From Streptomyces sp. ISL-94 (lineage in GTDB: Bacteria; Actinomycetota; Actinomycetes; Streptomycetales; Streptomycetaceae), in NCBI RefSeq assembly GCF_018614075.1, contig NZ_JAGGOZ010000119.1, positions 1-57,063 of the forward strand: a stretch of 57,063 bases of DNA, in the 5' to 3' direction. Below are positions 8,184 to 16,218 of this stretch, piece after piece. How positions within the stretch are numbered: position 1 is the first letter of the stretch; each line of letters begins with the position of its first letter. Both the position numbers and the translations under genes were made by a program. The notes beneath the pieces are model-generated. The model was not told the origin of the DNA. It searched no databases and saw nothing but the letters and a program-made list of their open reading frames with translations.

Positions 8184-8843
8184 ATGGCCATCTACACGCT
8201 TCCTGAGCTTCCTTACGACTACGCGGCGCTGGAGCCGGTGATCAACCCGCAGATCATCGAGCTGCACCACGACAAGCACCACGCGGCCTACGTCGCGGGC
8301 GCCAACACCACGCTGGAGCAGCTGGAGGAGGCGCGCGACAAGGAGAACTGGGGCGCGCTGAACGGCCTGGAGAAGAACCTCGCGTTCCACCTCTCCGGCC
8401 ACATCCTGCACAGCATCTACTGGCACAACATGGCCAGCCCGAAGACCGGCGACGGCGGCGGCATCCCGGACGAGAAGGACGGTCTGGGCGAGCTTACGGC
8501 CGCGATCACCGAGTCCTTCGGCTCCTTCGCCGCCTTCAAGAAGCAGCTCACCTTCGCGGCCTCCGCGACGCAGGGCTCCGGCTGGGGCGTGCTCGCGTAC
8601 GAGCCCCTCAGCGGCCGCCTGATCGTCGAGCAGATCTACGACCACCAGGGCAACGTCTGCCAGGCCTCCGTGCCGATCCTGGTCTTCGACGCCTGGGAGC
8701 ACGCCTTCTACCTTCAGTACAAGAACCAGAAGGTGGACTTCATCGAGGCCATGTGGAACGTCGTCAACTGGCAGGACGTGGCCAAGCGCTACGCCGACGC
8801 CAAGGCCAACACCCGGCTGCTGATCCCCGCGAACAAGGGCTGA
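8184..8843 (+). CDS. sodF: Fe-type superoxide dismutase
   Basis: 219 aa cytosolic enzyme converting superoxide to oxygen and hydrogen peroxide. IIELHHDKHHAAYV carries the first metal-ligand His (His28). FHLSGHILHSIYW holds the second, and FDAWEHAFYLQYKN holds the Asp and last His. Length and sequence match streptomycete SodF (Fe or Fe/Zn type) rather than Ni-SOD. The ATG is clear, with GAGGGGA upstream. The Nur-type operator at 8131 points to repression when nickel is sufficient. A long nested inverted repeat follows the gene. The call is very secure. Confidence 0.96.
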   Translation: MAIYTLPELPYDYAALEPVINPQIIELHHDKHHAAYVAGANTTLEQLEEARDKENWGALNGLEKNLAFHLSGHILHSIYWHNMASPKTGDGGGIPDEKDGLGELTAAITESFGSFAAFKKQLTFAASATQGSGWGVLAYEPLSGRLIVEQIYDHQGNVCQASVPILVFDAWEHAFYLQYKNQKVDFIEAMWNVVNWQDVAKRYADAKANTRLLIPANKG

Positions 8844-8907
8844 TCAGCCCCACCAGCCCGTCCGCCTCGTGATCGTCTTCTCACCCTTCGCCGGCGGGCG
8901 TGTACAG

Positions 8908-8975
8908 CGGAAGACCCCCGCGAGTGGGGGCACCTCCCAGCGGTAGCTGGGGGAGTGACTCGCGGGGGTCTTCCG
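8908..8975. terminator. Long nested hairpin downstream of sodF
   Basis: Perfect 18-bp arms (8908-8925 and 8958-8975) enclose a 32-nt centre that itself contains a smaller hairpin (CTCCCAGC and GCTGGGGGAG, 8933-8955). It lies between sodF and the convergent DsbA-like gene and probably terminates both. The doubled structure is unusually stable. Confidence 0.8.
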
Positions 8976-9016
8976 TGCGCCGGGTCACCTTCAACGGTCC
9001 CGCTCGTTTTCCAGGT

Positions 9017-9106
9017 GTGCTCCCCGCCACGCCGGGGATGACCCGCTGGGCCCCTTTGTGCTCGTGCGGTTGATGTCCTGCTCCCCGCACACGCGGGGAT
9101 CACTGG
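9017..9106 (+). CRISPR. Degenerate two-repeat type I-E CRISPR-like remnant, no cas genes
   Basis: Two 29-nt units start at 9017 and 9078, exactly 61 nt apart (29-nt repeat plus 32-nt spacer, the type I-E period). Each has the type I-E stem: TGCTCCCCGC...GGGGAT. About 20 of 29 positions are shared. The first unit keeps the typical tail GGGGATGACCCG; the second has the typical head and stem (CTCCCCGC-ACAC-GCGGGGA) but a diverged tail, as terminal repeats often do. The second unit overlaps the last bases of the DsbA-like gene. No leader, further repeat or cas gene is seen nearby. It could be a chance pair of G/C hairpins. Confidence 0.45.
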
Positions 9107-9750
9107 TCGAAGCGCGGGCCTTCCGTGCGGGTGCGCTTGATCTCGTAGAAGCCGGGGGTGGAGGCGACGAGCAGGGTGCCGTCCCACAGGCGGGCAGCGG
9201 CCTCGCCGCGCGGGGCCGGGGTGACGACGGGGCCGAAGAAGGCCACGTCCTCTCCGTCGGCGCCGGGCACCGAGATCACCGGGGTGCCGACCTCCTGGCC
9301 GACGCGGTCGATGCCGTCGTTGTGGGAGGCGCGCAGCACCTCGTCGTACTCGTCGGAGTCGGCGTACGCGAGCAGCTCGGCCGGCAGGCCGAGCGCCGCC
9401 AGCGCCTCCGCGATCACCTCGCGGGTCGCGCCCTTGTCCTCGTTGTGGATGCGGGTGCCGAGTTCGGTGTAGAGCTTGCCGGTGATCTCGTCACCGAATT
9501 TCTGCTGGGCCGCGACCACCACGCGCACCGGCGCCCAGCCCTTGGGGCCGAGCAGTTCGCGGTAGCGCTCGGGCAGTTCGTCGAGCTTGTTCTCGTTCAG
9601 GACGGCCAGGCTCATCACGTGCCAGCGGACTTCGACGTCGCGGACCTTCTCGACCTCCAGCATCCAGCGGGAGGTCATCCAGGCCCAGGGGCAGAGCGGG
9701 TCGAACCAGAAGTCGACCGGGGTCTTCTCGCGCACCTGGGTGTCGCTCAT
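9100..9750 (-). CDS. DsbA/FrnE-like thioredoxin-fold oxidoreductase with CPWA active site
   Basis: 216 aa, close to the length of M. tuberculosis Rv2466c (a mycothiol-dependent nitroreductase of the DsbA family) and sharing its N-terminal style VDFWFDPLCPWAWMTSRWM. The nucleophilic Cys20 is present, but the resolving Cys of the usual CPWC motif is replaced by Ala (C20-P-W-A23). That suggests a monothiol mechanism using mycothiol rather than dithiol exchange. GTPVISVPG supplies the cis-Pro loop before the last strands. There is no signal peptide, so the protein is cytosolic. The start is ATG, with GAGGAGAGAC upstream. The substrate is unknown. Confidence 0.85.
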   Translation of the reverse strand: MSDTQVREKTPVDFWFDPLCPWAWMTSRWMLEVEKVRDVEVRWHVMSLAVLNENKLDELPERYRELLGPKGWAPVRVVVAAQQKFGDEITGKLYTELGTRIHNEDKGATREVIAEALAALGLPAELLAYADSDEYDEVLRASHNDGIDRVGQEVGTPVISVPGADGEDVAFFGPVVTPAPRGEAAARLWDGTLLVASTPGFYEIKRTRTEGPRFDQ

Positions 9751-9889
9751 GTCTCTCCTCAGTCCTCGGAACTCAGTCGGAAAAGGGCATCACGCTCACG
9801 TTCCCCGTCGCCAACCAGACAGGAGCCGCACACATTCCCACCGTGGGAGGATTCGTCACGAGAACGCGATCACGCACGAAGGAGTGCAC

Positions 9890-12451
9890 GTGCCCGGAGA
9901 GAACCTGTCCCGCGACGAAGCCCGTGGGCGGGCCGAGCTGCTGTCGGTCGACGGATACGAGGTGGTCCTCGACGTCCGCTCGGCGGTGGACGAGGCCGAG
10001 CCGGCCGAAGGCCCGCGGACCTTCCGTTCGGTGACGACGATCCGCTTCCGGGCCGCGGGCTCCGGCACCTCCACCTTCGCGGACCTGATCGCCCCTTCGG
10101 TGAACTCCGTGACCCTCAACGGGCGCGTTCTGGACCCGGCCGCCGTCTTCGACGGGGCGCGGATCACCCTGGACGGGCTGGCCGCCGAGAACGTCCTGGT
10201 CGTGGACGCGAACTGCGCGTACAGCCGGACGGGCGAGGGCCTGCACCGCTTCGTGGACCCGGAGGACGGCGAGGTCTACCTCTACACCCAGTACGAGCCG
10301 GCGGACGCGCGGCGGGTGTACGCGAACTTCGAGCAGCCGGACCTGAAGGCGCCCTACCGCTTCGAGGTGACCGCGCCCGAGGGCTGGCAGGTGTGGAGCA
10401 ACGGCGCGGAGGAGTCACGGGAGGGCGGCGTCTGGCGGTTCGCGGAGACCGAGCCGATCTCGACTTACATCACCTGCGTGGTGGCGGGCCCCTACCACTA
10501 CGTGACGGACTCCTACACGCGCGGGGACCTCACGATCCCGCTCGGCGCGATGTGCCGCAAGGGGCTGGCCCGGCACTTCGACGCGGACGACATCTTCCTC
10601 GTCACCAAGCAGGGCTTCGACCTCTTCCACGAGCTGTTCGACTACCCGTACCCCTTCGGCAAGTACGACCAGGCCTTCGTGCCGGAGTACAACCTGGGCG
10701 CGATGGAGAACCCGGGGATGGTGACCTTCCGGGAGGAGTACATCTTCCGCGGCAAGGTCACGCAGGCCTCGTACGAGCGGCGCGCCAACGTGATCATGCA
10801 CGAGATGGCGCACATGTGGTTCGGCGACCTGGTCACCATGAAGTGGTGGGACGACCTGTGGCTGAAGGAGTCCTTCGCGGACTTCATGGGCTCCTTCGCC
10901 CTCGTGGAGGCCACCCGCTTCGACCAGGCGTGGGTCACCTTCGCCAACAGCCGCAAGGCGTGGGCCTACCGCGCCGACCAGCTGCCGTCCACGCACCCGA
11001 TCACGGCCGACATCCGTGACCTGGAGGACGCGAAGCTGAACTTCGACGGGATCACCTACGCCAAGGGCGCGGCGGTGCTCAAGCAGCTGGTCGCCTATGT
11101 GGGGCGGGACGCGTTCCTTGAGGGCGCGCGGCGCTACTTCAAGGCCCACGCGTACGGCAACACGACGCTGGACGACCTGCTGTCGGTGCTCGCGGAGGTC
11201 TCCGGGCGGGACATGGCCGAGTGGTCGCGGGCCTGGCTGCAGACGGCGGGCGTGAACGTGCTGACCCCGGTGGTCACGTACGACGCGGGCGGGCGCGTGA
11301 GCGAACTGGCGGTGGTGCAGGAGGGCGACGAGCTCCGCCCGCACCGCGTCGCGGTCGGCCTGTACCGGCTGGAGTCGGACGGCACGCTGGTCCGCTACGC
11401 GCGGGCGGGGGTGGACGTGGCGGGGGCGCGGACCGTGGTCGCTGAGCTGGCGGGGCGGGAGCGGCCCGATCTGGTCCTGGTCAACGACGAGGACCTCACC
11501 TACTGCAAGGTCCGCTTCGACGAGGGCTCGCTGGCGACGCTGCGGGCGCACCTGGGCGACCTCACGGATCCTCTCGCGCGGGCGCTGAGCTGGTCGGCCC
11601 TGTGGGGTCTCACCCGGGACGGGCTGATGCCGGCGCGCGACTTCCTCGCGCTGGTGCTGGCGCACGCGGGGCGGGAGACGGACGTCGGCGTGCTGCAGAT
11701 GCTGCACGCGCAGGCGCTGACGGCGGTCACCCACTACACGGCGCCGGACCGGCGCGAGCAGGGCGGCCGGGACCTGGCGGCGGGCGCGCTGCACGAGCTG
11801 CGGCTGGCCGAGCCCGGGTCGGAGCACCAGCTGACCTGGGCCCGCTTCTTCGCGGCGAGCGCGGCGACGGAAGGCGACTTCCAGCTGCTGCTGGGGCTGC
11901 TGGACGGGTCGGCGCGGATCGACGGACTGGAGGTGGACCAGGAGCTGCGGTGGGACTTCCTGCTGCCGCTGGCCGCGCACGGGGCGGTGGACGAGGCCGC
12001 GCTGGGGGCCGAACTGGCCCGGGACGACACGGCGTCGGGCAAGCGGCACCAGGTGCGGTGCCTGGCGGCGCGGCCGTCGGCGGCGGTCAAGGACCAGGCG
12101 TGGGCGGCGGTGGTGGAGTCGGACGCGCTGTCGAACGCGCTGGTCGAAGCCACGATCGACGGGATGCAGCAGCCCTCGCAGCGGGGCCTGCTGGCGGCGT
12201 ACGCGGAGCCGTACTTCGCGGTGCTGGAGCGGGTGTGGGCGGACCGGTCGATCCAGATCGGCATGGACGTGGTGAAGGGCCTCTACCCGGCCCTTCGGGA
12301 CTCGCAGTCCACGGTCGCGGCGACCGACGCCTGGCTTGCCGCCCACCCGTCGGCTCCGCCGGCCCTGCGCCGGCTGGTCCTGGAGTCCCGGGACGACCTC
12401 GCCCGCGCCCTCCGTGCCCAGGCCTGCGACGCGGCGGCCGCCGCCAACTAG
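9890..12451 (+). CDS. pepN: Aminopeptidase N (M1 family), first copy
   Basis: 853 aa cytosolic zinc aminopeptidase removing N-terminal residues from peptides. The GTG at 9890 follows GAAGGAG at 5-nt spacing; a GTG 6 nt earlier overlaps that site. The N-terminal beta domain contains YTQYEPADARRVYANFEQPD. The exopeptidase motif GAMEN is present. The zinc site is H304-E-M-A-H308 with the third ligand Glu327 (WLKESFAD), and an ERAP1-like helical C-terminal domain follows. Tyr in FDGITYAKGAAVL matches the transition-state tyrosine. Length fits the S. lividans-type PepN. A second, similar copy begins at 21680. Stop is followed by a repeat-filled gap of about 500 bp. Confidence 0.94.
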   Translation: MPGENLSRDEARGRAELLSVDGYEVVLDVRSAVDEAEPAEGPRTFRSVTTIRFRAAGSGTSTFADLIAPSVNSVTLNGRVLDPAAVFDGARITLDGLAAENVLVVDANCAYSRTGEGLHRFVDPEDGEVYLYTQYEPADARRVYANFEQPDLKAPYRFEVTAPEGWQVWSNGAEESREGGVWRFAETEPISTYITCVVAGPYHYVTDSYTRGDLTIPLGAMCRKGLARHFDADDIFLVTKQGFDLFHELFDYPYPFGKYDQAFVPEYNLGAMENPGMVTFREEYIFRGKVTQASYERRANVIMHEMAHMWFGDLVTMKWWDDLWLKESFADFMGSFALVEATRFDQAWVTFANSRKAWAYRADQLPSTHPITADIRDLEDAKLNFDGITYAKGAAVLKQLVAYVGRDAFLEGARRYFKAHAYGNTTLDDLLSVLAEVSGRDMAEWSRAWLQTAGVNVLTPVVTYDAGGRVSELAVVQEGDELRPHRVAVGLYRLESDGTLVRYARAGVDVAGARTVVAELAGRERPDLVLVNDEDLTYCKVRFDEGSLATLRAHLGDLTDPLARALSWSALWGLTRDGLMPARDFLALVLAHAGRETDVGVLQMLHAQALTAVTHYTAPDRREQGGRDLAAGALHELRLAEPGSEHQLTWARFFAASAATEGDFQLLLGLLDGSARIDGLEVDQELRWDFLLPLAAHGAVDEAALGAELARDDTASGKRHQVRCLAARPSAAVKDQAWAAVVESDALSNALVEATIDGMQQPSQRGLLAAYAEPYFAVLERVWADRSIQIGMDVVKGLYPALRDSQSTVAATDAWLAAHPSAPPALRRLVLESRDDLARALRAQACDAAAAAN

Positions 12452-12507
12452 CCCGCCCCGCGCCAGCCTGCGCTGCGGGGGCCCATCACCAGCCTGCGGC
12501 GCCGTTG

Positions 12508-12810
12508 CTGGGGCTCCGCCCCAGACCCCGCGCCTCAAACGCCGGCGGGGCTGGATTTGCCCTCCGGGCAATCCAGCCCCGCCAAGCGCAAGGCTGCGCC
12601 CCGCCGAGCGCAAGGTTCGCCCCGTCCGAGCGCAAGCTTGAGCCCCGTCCGAGCGCAAGCTTGAGCCCCGCCGCGCGCGAGGTGGGGCTTCGCCGCGCGT
12701 GAGGTGGGGCTCCACCTCGCGCGTTTGCGCTGCGCGCGCTTCCGGGCCGGCGCCGGCCGAAATCCAGCCTCGCCGGCGTTTGAGGCGCGGGGTGCGGGGC
12801 GGAGCCCCGG
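12508..12810. repeat. Composite repeat: 51-bp inverted arms around tandem repeats
   Basis: This fills most of the 516-bp gap after the first pepN. Arms 12508-12558 and 12760-12810 are inverted copies, about 47 of 51 bases identical. Each holds the dispersed unit CGCCTCAAACGCCGGCG. Just inside the left arm is a hairpin built around TTGCCCTCCGGGCAA (12557-12571). The centre holds tandem units (12581-12669) and another hairpin rich in CGAGGTGGGGC. No coding potential is convincing. The same unit recurs at 24.36 kb and 35.35-35.52 kb. Confidence 0.8.
12581..12669 (+). repeat. Four head-to-tail units of 21-23 bp
   Basis: Two perfect 23-bp copies (12624-12646, 12647-12669; core GAGCGCAAGCTTGAGCCCC) are preceded by two diverged copies at 12581 and 12603. 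It lies inside the composite inverted repeat and is a candidate variable-number locus. Confidence 0.8.
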
Positions 12811-12967
12811 TCCTGTGCCCGCACTCGCCCGCTCAGGCGCGCCACCCCCATGGCGGGGCAGCCTATCGGCCGTCGAACGTCCGTACTTTAGCCCCGGCTT
12901 GTCCCGATTTGCCGACGAGCGTGTAACAGGGGTTAGCAAGGCCATGGCCTGAGGGAATCACCGCGTC

Positions 12968-13930
12968 ATGAACCAGAACGCACCCCTCCCCCTCGCCCAC
13001 CTCACCGGCAGCCGCCCCCGCGTGCTGACCCTCGCCCAGCTGCGCGAGCACGGCGTCACCGCATCCGACGCCGCCGAGCGGCCCTGGCAGCAGATCCTGC
13101 CCGGGGTGTTCCTGCTCCACTCCGGGCCCGCGACCAGTGAGGAGCGCCTGCACGCCGCCCTGCTCTACGCGGGGCGCCGCGGCGGTGGCGAGGCCATGAT
13201 CACCGGGCTGACGGCGCTCGCGCTGTACCGGTTCGCCTCCGCGCCCGCGCTGCTCGCCCTCCCGCACATCGACGTCCTCGTCCCCGGCACCCGGCGGCTG
13301 CGGTCCATCGGGGACGTACGGATCGTCCGGGGCCACACCCCGCCCCGTCCGCAGGAGGTGACCGGGCTCCCCGTGGCCCCCGTCGCGCGGGCCGTGGCCG
13401 ACGCCGTCGCCCAGCTCGACGACGCCGGCACCGTGCGCCGCCTGCTCAGCGAGGCCGTCCGGGGCGGCCACTGCGAACCGGCCGCCCTCGTGCGCGAGCT
13501 GACGGTGGCCCGGCTGCTGAACCGGCCGTACGTGCTCGACGCCGTCGAGTCCCTCCTGGCAGAGGGCCGCGCCATCGCCGAGGACCGGCTGTACCACCTC
13601 GTACGGGGCTACGAACTCGCCGAACCGGTCTGGAACGTGGACCTGCGGCTGCCCGGCGGCCCCCACCTCGGCGGCGTCGACGCCTTCTGGCCGGAGCACT
13701 CCGTGGCCGTGGAGATCGACATCCGGGCCCCGCGCCAGGACGAGGACGAGGAGTGGTCCGAGTGCGTGCGCAAGCGCGAGACCCTGGAGCGACTCGGGGT
13801 GACGGTCATCCACATCACCCCGCGCAAGCTCCGCGACTGGCCCGAGCAGCAGGCCGCGGTCATCCGGACCGCCCTGACGGCGTCCGGCGACCGCGAGCCC
13901 GCCGCCTACCTGGTGGTCCTGCCCAGGTGA
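12968..13930 (+). CDS. AbiEi-type winged-helix protein with DUF559-like nuclease fold
   Basis: 320 aa. The N-terminal 60 residues (LTLAQLREHGVTASDA, then LPGVFLLHSG) look like the winged helix of the AbiEi antitoxin family. The C-terminal third (GGVDAFWPEHSVAVEIDI, then RRETLERLG-like sequence) resembles DUF559/Vsr-type PD-(D/E)xK proteins, but the usual Lys after the second acidic residue is not obvious, so activity is doubtful. Such proteins are common orphans in actinomycetes. No AbiEii-type toxin gene is adjacent, so a type IV toxin-antitoxin role is unsupported. GAGGGA precedes the ATG by about 10 nt. The 3' end overlaps the convergent flavoprotein gene by 25 bp. Confidence 0.75.
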   Translation: MNQNAPLPLAHLTGSRPRVLTLAQLREHGVTASDAAERPWQQILPGVFLLHSGPATSEERLHAALLYAGRRGGGEAMITGLTALALYRFASAPALLALPHIDVLVPGTRRLRSIGDVRIVRGHTPPRPQEVTGLPVAPVARAVADAVAQLDDAGTVRRLLSEAVRGGHCEPAALVRELTVARLLNRPYVLDAVESLLAEGRAIAEDRLYHLVRGYELAEPVWNVDLRLPGGPHLGGVDAFWPEHSVAVEIDIRAPRQDEDEEWSECVRKRETLERLGVTVIHITPRKLRDWPEQQAAVIRTALTASGDREPAAYLVVLPR

Positions 13931-14814
13931 GCACCGAGCGCCGGGTTGGCCGGCGAGTACTCCGGGGCGCTCCAGCGCAGCCGCCCCGGATGCAGGCTCT
14001 CCACCACCGACTCCAGCCGGAAGCGGACCCGCCGCTCCCCGTCGGCCCCGAACTCGGTCTGCGCCCGGCCGCTCAGCTGGAGCACCGCCCCGCTCTCCCA
14101 GTCCGGGAAGAGCAGCCCGGCCCGCGGATCGGCCGCGAGGTTCCCCAGGGTGAGGAACATGGCATTGCCCGCGTAGTCCGGCCAGGCCAGCTCCACCGGC
14201 GAGAGCACCTCCACGAAGCCCGGGAACCCGCCCCGGTGGCTGGCATCGACCCCGTCCGCCTCCGCCGTGGTCGCGACGAAGAAGGTGTCGGCGCCGCGGA
14301 CGGCCCGTTCCTGGCCGGGAGTCAGCGCGTCCCCCCGCCGTACGACGCCGGCCCCGTCGGCGGCGAGGTCCAGCGGCTCCCGCTTCTGGAGGTACTTCGG
14401 GCAGTTGGCGAACACCTGCTCGGCCTCGACGGCGAAACCCGCCGGCGTCACCGCGAGGGTCCCGTTCAGCCGCATCCGGCGCCGGGTGCGCGGGTCGAGC
14501 GCGATGGCGCCGACCCTGGTCCCGGCCGTGGCCAGCGCCTCGGCGAGCGGGTCGCCGGCCGGGAGCCCGCCCGCGACCGCCATCCGGTCCGGCCCGGTGG
14601 CCCGTACGAAACCGGGCGTACCGGTGAGCAGGGAGGCCCACATCCGCCCCGCGCCGTCGGCCGCGCCGACGACGAGGTGGGGTTGGAGCCCCAGGAAGGC
14701 CGCGGCGACGTCCCGGATGCCGACGCCGATCGAGCGGCCCACGTGCTCGGCGAGCCCCCGTACGCCCACCCGCTCCTGCACGGCCAGCGAGCCCGCGTGG
14801 TACGCCCCGGTCAT
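13906..14814 (-). CDS. Pyridoxamine 5'-phosphate oxidase-like FMN-binding protein
   Basis: 302 aa with a split-barrel flavin-reductase/PNPOx-like core. LVVGAADGAGRMWASLLTG in the N-terminal half and FLTLGNLAADPRAGLLFPDW in the C-terminal half are the usual substrate and FMN-binding strands. VFANCPKYLQKR is a motif of this larger subfamily, and ADTFFVATT is a further core strand. Members include flavin/deazaflavin enzymes with varied substrates, so the reaction is unknown. Its start codon shares one base with the stop of the upstream VOC gene (TAATG), so the two are translationally coupled. The 3' end overlaps the AbiEi-like gene. Confidence 0.85.
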   Translation of the reverse strand: MTGAYHAGSLAVQERVGVRGLAEHVGRSIGVGIRDVAAAFLGLQPHLVVGAADGAGRMWASLLTGTPGFVRATGPDRMAVAGGLPAGDPLAEALATAGTRVGAIALDPRTRRRMRLNGTLAVTPAGFAVEAEQVFANCPKYLQKREPLDLAADGAGVVRRGDALTPGQERAVRGADTFFVATTAEADGVDASHRGGFPGFVEVLSPVELAWPDYAGNAMFLTLGNLAADPRAGLLFPDWESGAVLQLSGRAQTEFGADGERRVRFRLESVVESLHPGRLRWSAPEYSPANPALGAHLGRTTR

Positions 14815-15272
14815 TAGAAGAACCCGCAGGTCGGCGCCCCCGTGGTGGGGGCGGGTGCGCCTTCGGCGCCGGTCGGGACGGAGATCTCCAGCCGGGTGCC
14901 GTCCGGGTCGTGGAAGAAGATCCCGCCGGAGGCCGCGCCCTCGCCGTGGGCGACGACTCCCTCGTACGCGAACTCCACGCCCAGCGCGCGCAGCCGCTCC
15001 TCGTACTCCCGGACCTCCTCGATCGCTCCGGCCGAGAACGCGAGGTGGTGCAGTCCGGCCGAGGCCGGGGCGTACGCGCCGTCGGCCTGCTGCCAGAGGG
15101 TCAAGGTGAGCTCGCCGTCGTGGCCGAGGAAGGCGAAGCGGCGGCCCTCCTCCTTGCCCTCGCCGATGACCTGGAAGCCGAGGGCGTCGCGGTAGAAGGC
15201 GAGCGATCGGTCCAGCTCGGTGACGTTCAGGCCCAGGTGGCCGGTGCGGAGCTTGCTGATGACGGACGTCAT
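14814..15272 (-). CDS. VOC-superfamily (glyoxalase/dioxygenase-like) protein
   Basis: 152 aa, the usual length for a two-module VOC protein. GHLGLNVTELDRSLAFYRDALGF supplies the first metal His. LHHLAFSAG and FFHDPDGTRLEIS supply the others, the last Glu being in RLEIS. The fold is shared by glyoxalases, ring-cleaving dioxygenases and antibiotic-resistance proteins, so the reaction cannot be named. It is the first gene of a two-gene unit with the PNPOx-like gene, read divergently from a CGNR regulator. The intervening 123 bp contain an inverted repeat. The ribosome site GGAAGGGA precedes the ATG. Confidence 0.87.
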   Translation of the reverse strand: MTSVISKLRTGHLGLNVTELDRSLAFYRDALGFQVIGEGKEEGRRFAFLGHDGELTLTLWQQADGAYAPASAGLHHLAFSAGAIEEVREYEERLRALGVEFAYEGVVAHGEGAASGGIFFHDPDGTRLEISVPTGAEGAPAPTTGAPTCGFF

Positions 15273-15304
15273 GACGGTCCCTTCCCCAGAGGTTTCCCGT
15301 GTGG

Positions 15305-15330
15305 TCTAACCTTCTAAATTGAGGTTAGAG
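15305..15330. promoter_or_regulatory. Candidate operator between VOC and CGNR genes
   Basis: Inverted repeat TCTAACCT-N9-AGGTTAGA (15305-15312, 15322-15329), followed directly by another GGTTAGAG. It lies 33 bp upstream of the VOC start and 66 bp upstream of the CGNR start. The A/T-rich core stands out from the G/C-rich surroundings. It is a plausible site for the adjacent CGNR protein; this is inference. Confidence 0.5.
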
Positions 15331-15395
15331 GTTAGAGCTGAGACCGTCAACCGGTCACGTACTCTTGAGGGGTTAGCGGGCACCAGGAGGCGGAC

Positions 15396-15956
15396 ATGGC
15401 GGCGGCGGACCCACGACCCCTGACCGGGGAGCCGGTCTCCCTGGACCTGCTGAACACCCGCTGGATGCGGGAGGGCGAGCTCACCGACCTCTTCGCCGGG
15501 GCCTTCGGACTGACCCGGATCGAGGGGCTCGCGATCTGGCTCCACAGCACCGGCCTGGCCGACCGCTTCCGCGCCGACGCCGCGACCCTCGTCCACCTGC
15601 TGACCGCCCGCGAGGCGCTGGCCCGCGCGGTCGCGGACCCCGCCGACGAGAGCGCCCGCGCCCTGGTCGACGCGGTGCTGGAGCACGGCCGCATCCGCGC
15701 CACGCTGACCGCCGAAGGACCGGGCGAGCGCGCCGAGTTCGCCGATCCGGCCTGGGGGCCGGCCTGGACGGCGGCGCGGGACTACCTCGAACTGCTCGGC
15801 TCCGCACCCGACCGGATCCGCAAGTGCGCCTCCGAGACGTGCGTGCTGCACTTCCACGACATCTCGCGCAACGGCACCCGGCGCTGGTGCTCGATGGCCG
15901 CCTGCGGAAACCGGGCGAAGGCCTCGCGCCACTACGCGCGCACGCGCGAGCGCTGA
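15396..15956 (+). CDS. CGNR zinc-finger (ABATE) transcriptional regulator
   Basis: 186 aa. The N-terminal ABATE stress-associated domain (LDLLNTRWMREGELTDLF) is a probable ligand sensor. The C-terminal CGNR zinc finger is complete: KCASETCVLHFHDISRNGTR, then WCSMAACGNRAKASRHYARTR, with four zinc cysteines and a basic DNA-contacting end. Family members of this size are putative one-component regulators. CCAGGAGGCGG precedes the ATG. It is divergent from the VOC and PNPOx genes and is the natural candidate to control them through the repeat at 15305. Confidence 0.88.
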   Translation: MAAADPRPLTGEPVSLDLLNTRWMREGELTDLFAGAFGLTRIEGLAIWLHSTGLADRFRADAATLVHLLTAREALARAVADPADESARALVDAVLEHGRIRATLTAEGPGERAEFADPAWGPAWTAARDYLELLGSAPDRIRKCASETCVLHFHDISRNGTRRWCSMAACGNRAKASRHYARTRER

Positions 15957-16218
15957 ACGCCCGAAATCTGTCACACCCGATCTGAGACCGTTCCTCACGG
16001 CAAGGCGGGTAAGTCTACAAATCCACTCTTCAGCACCCTCGGTTCGCACCGGTCTGCCCCGGTACGGTCGCGATGGCGCAAGCCCCGCACTGGCGAGAGT
16101 CCGCCATGGCAGGTCTCGGTCAATGACAACTCTCCCCAAAGAGCGACCGTTTGCGCAAAGCTGACCGGTCATCCGGCACCGAAATCCGGACCGTTTCTTT
16201 CACTTACCAGGGATGCTG

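Noticed and set aside
12452..12967. A small gene in the repeat-rich gap after pepN
   Set aside because: Frames differ between repeat copies and encode only Arg/Ala/Pro-rich sequence; no ribosome site.
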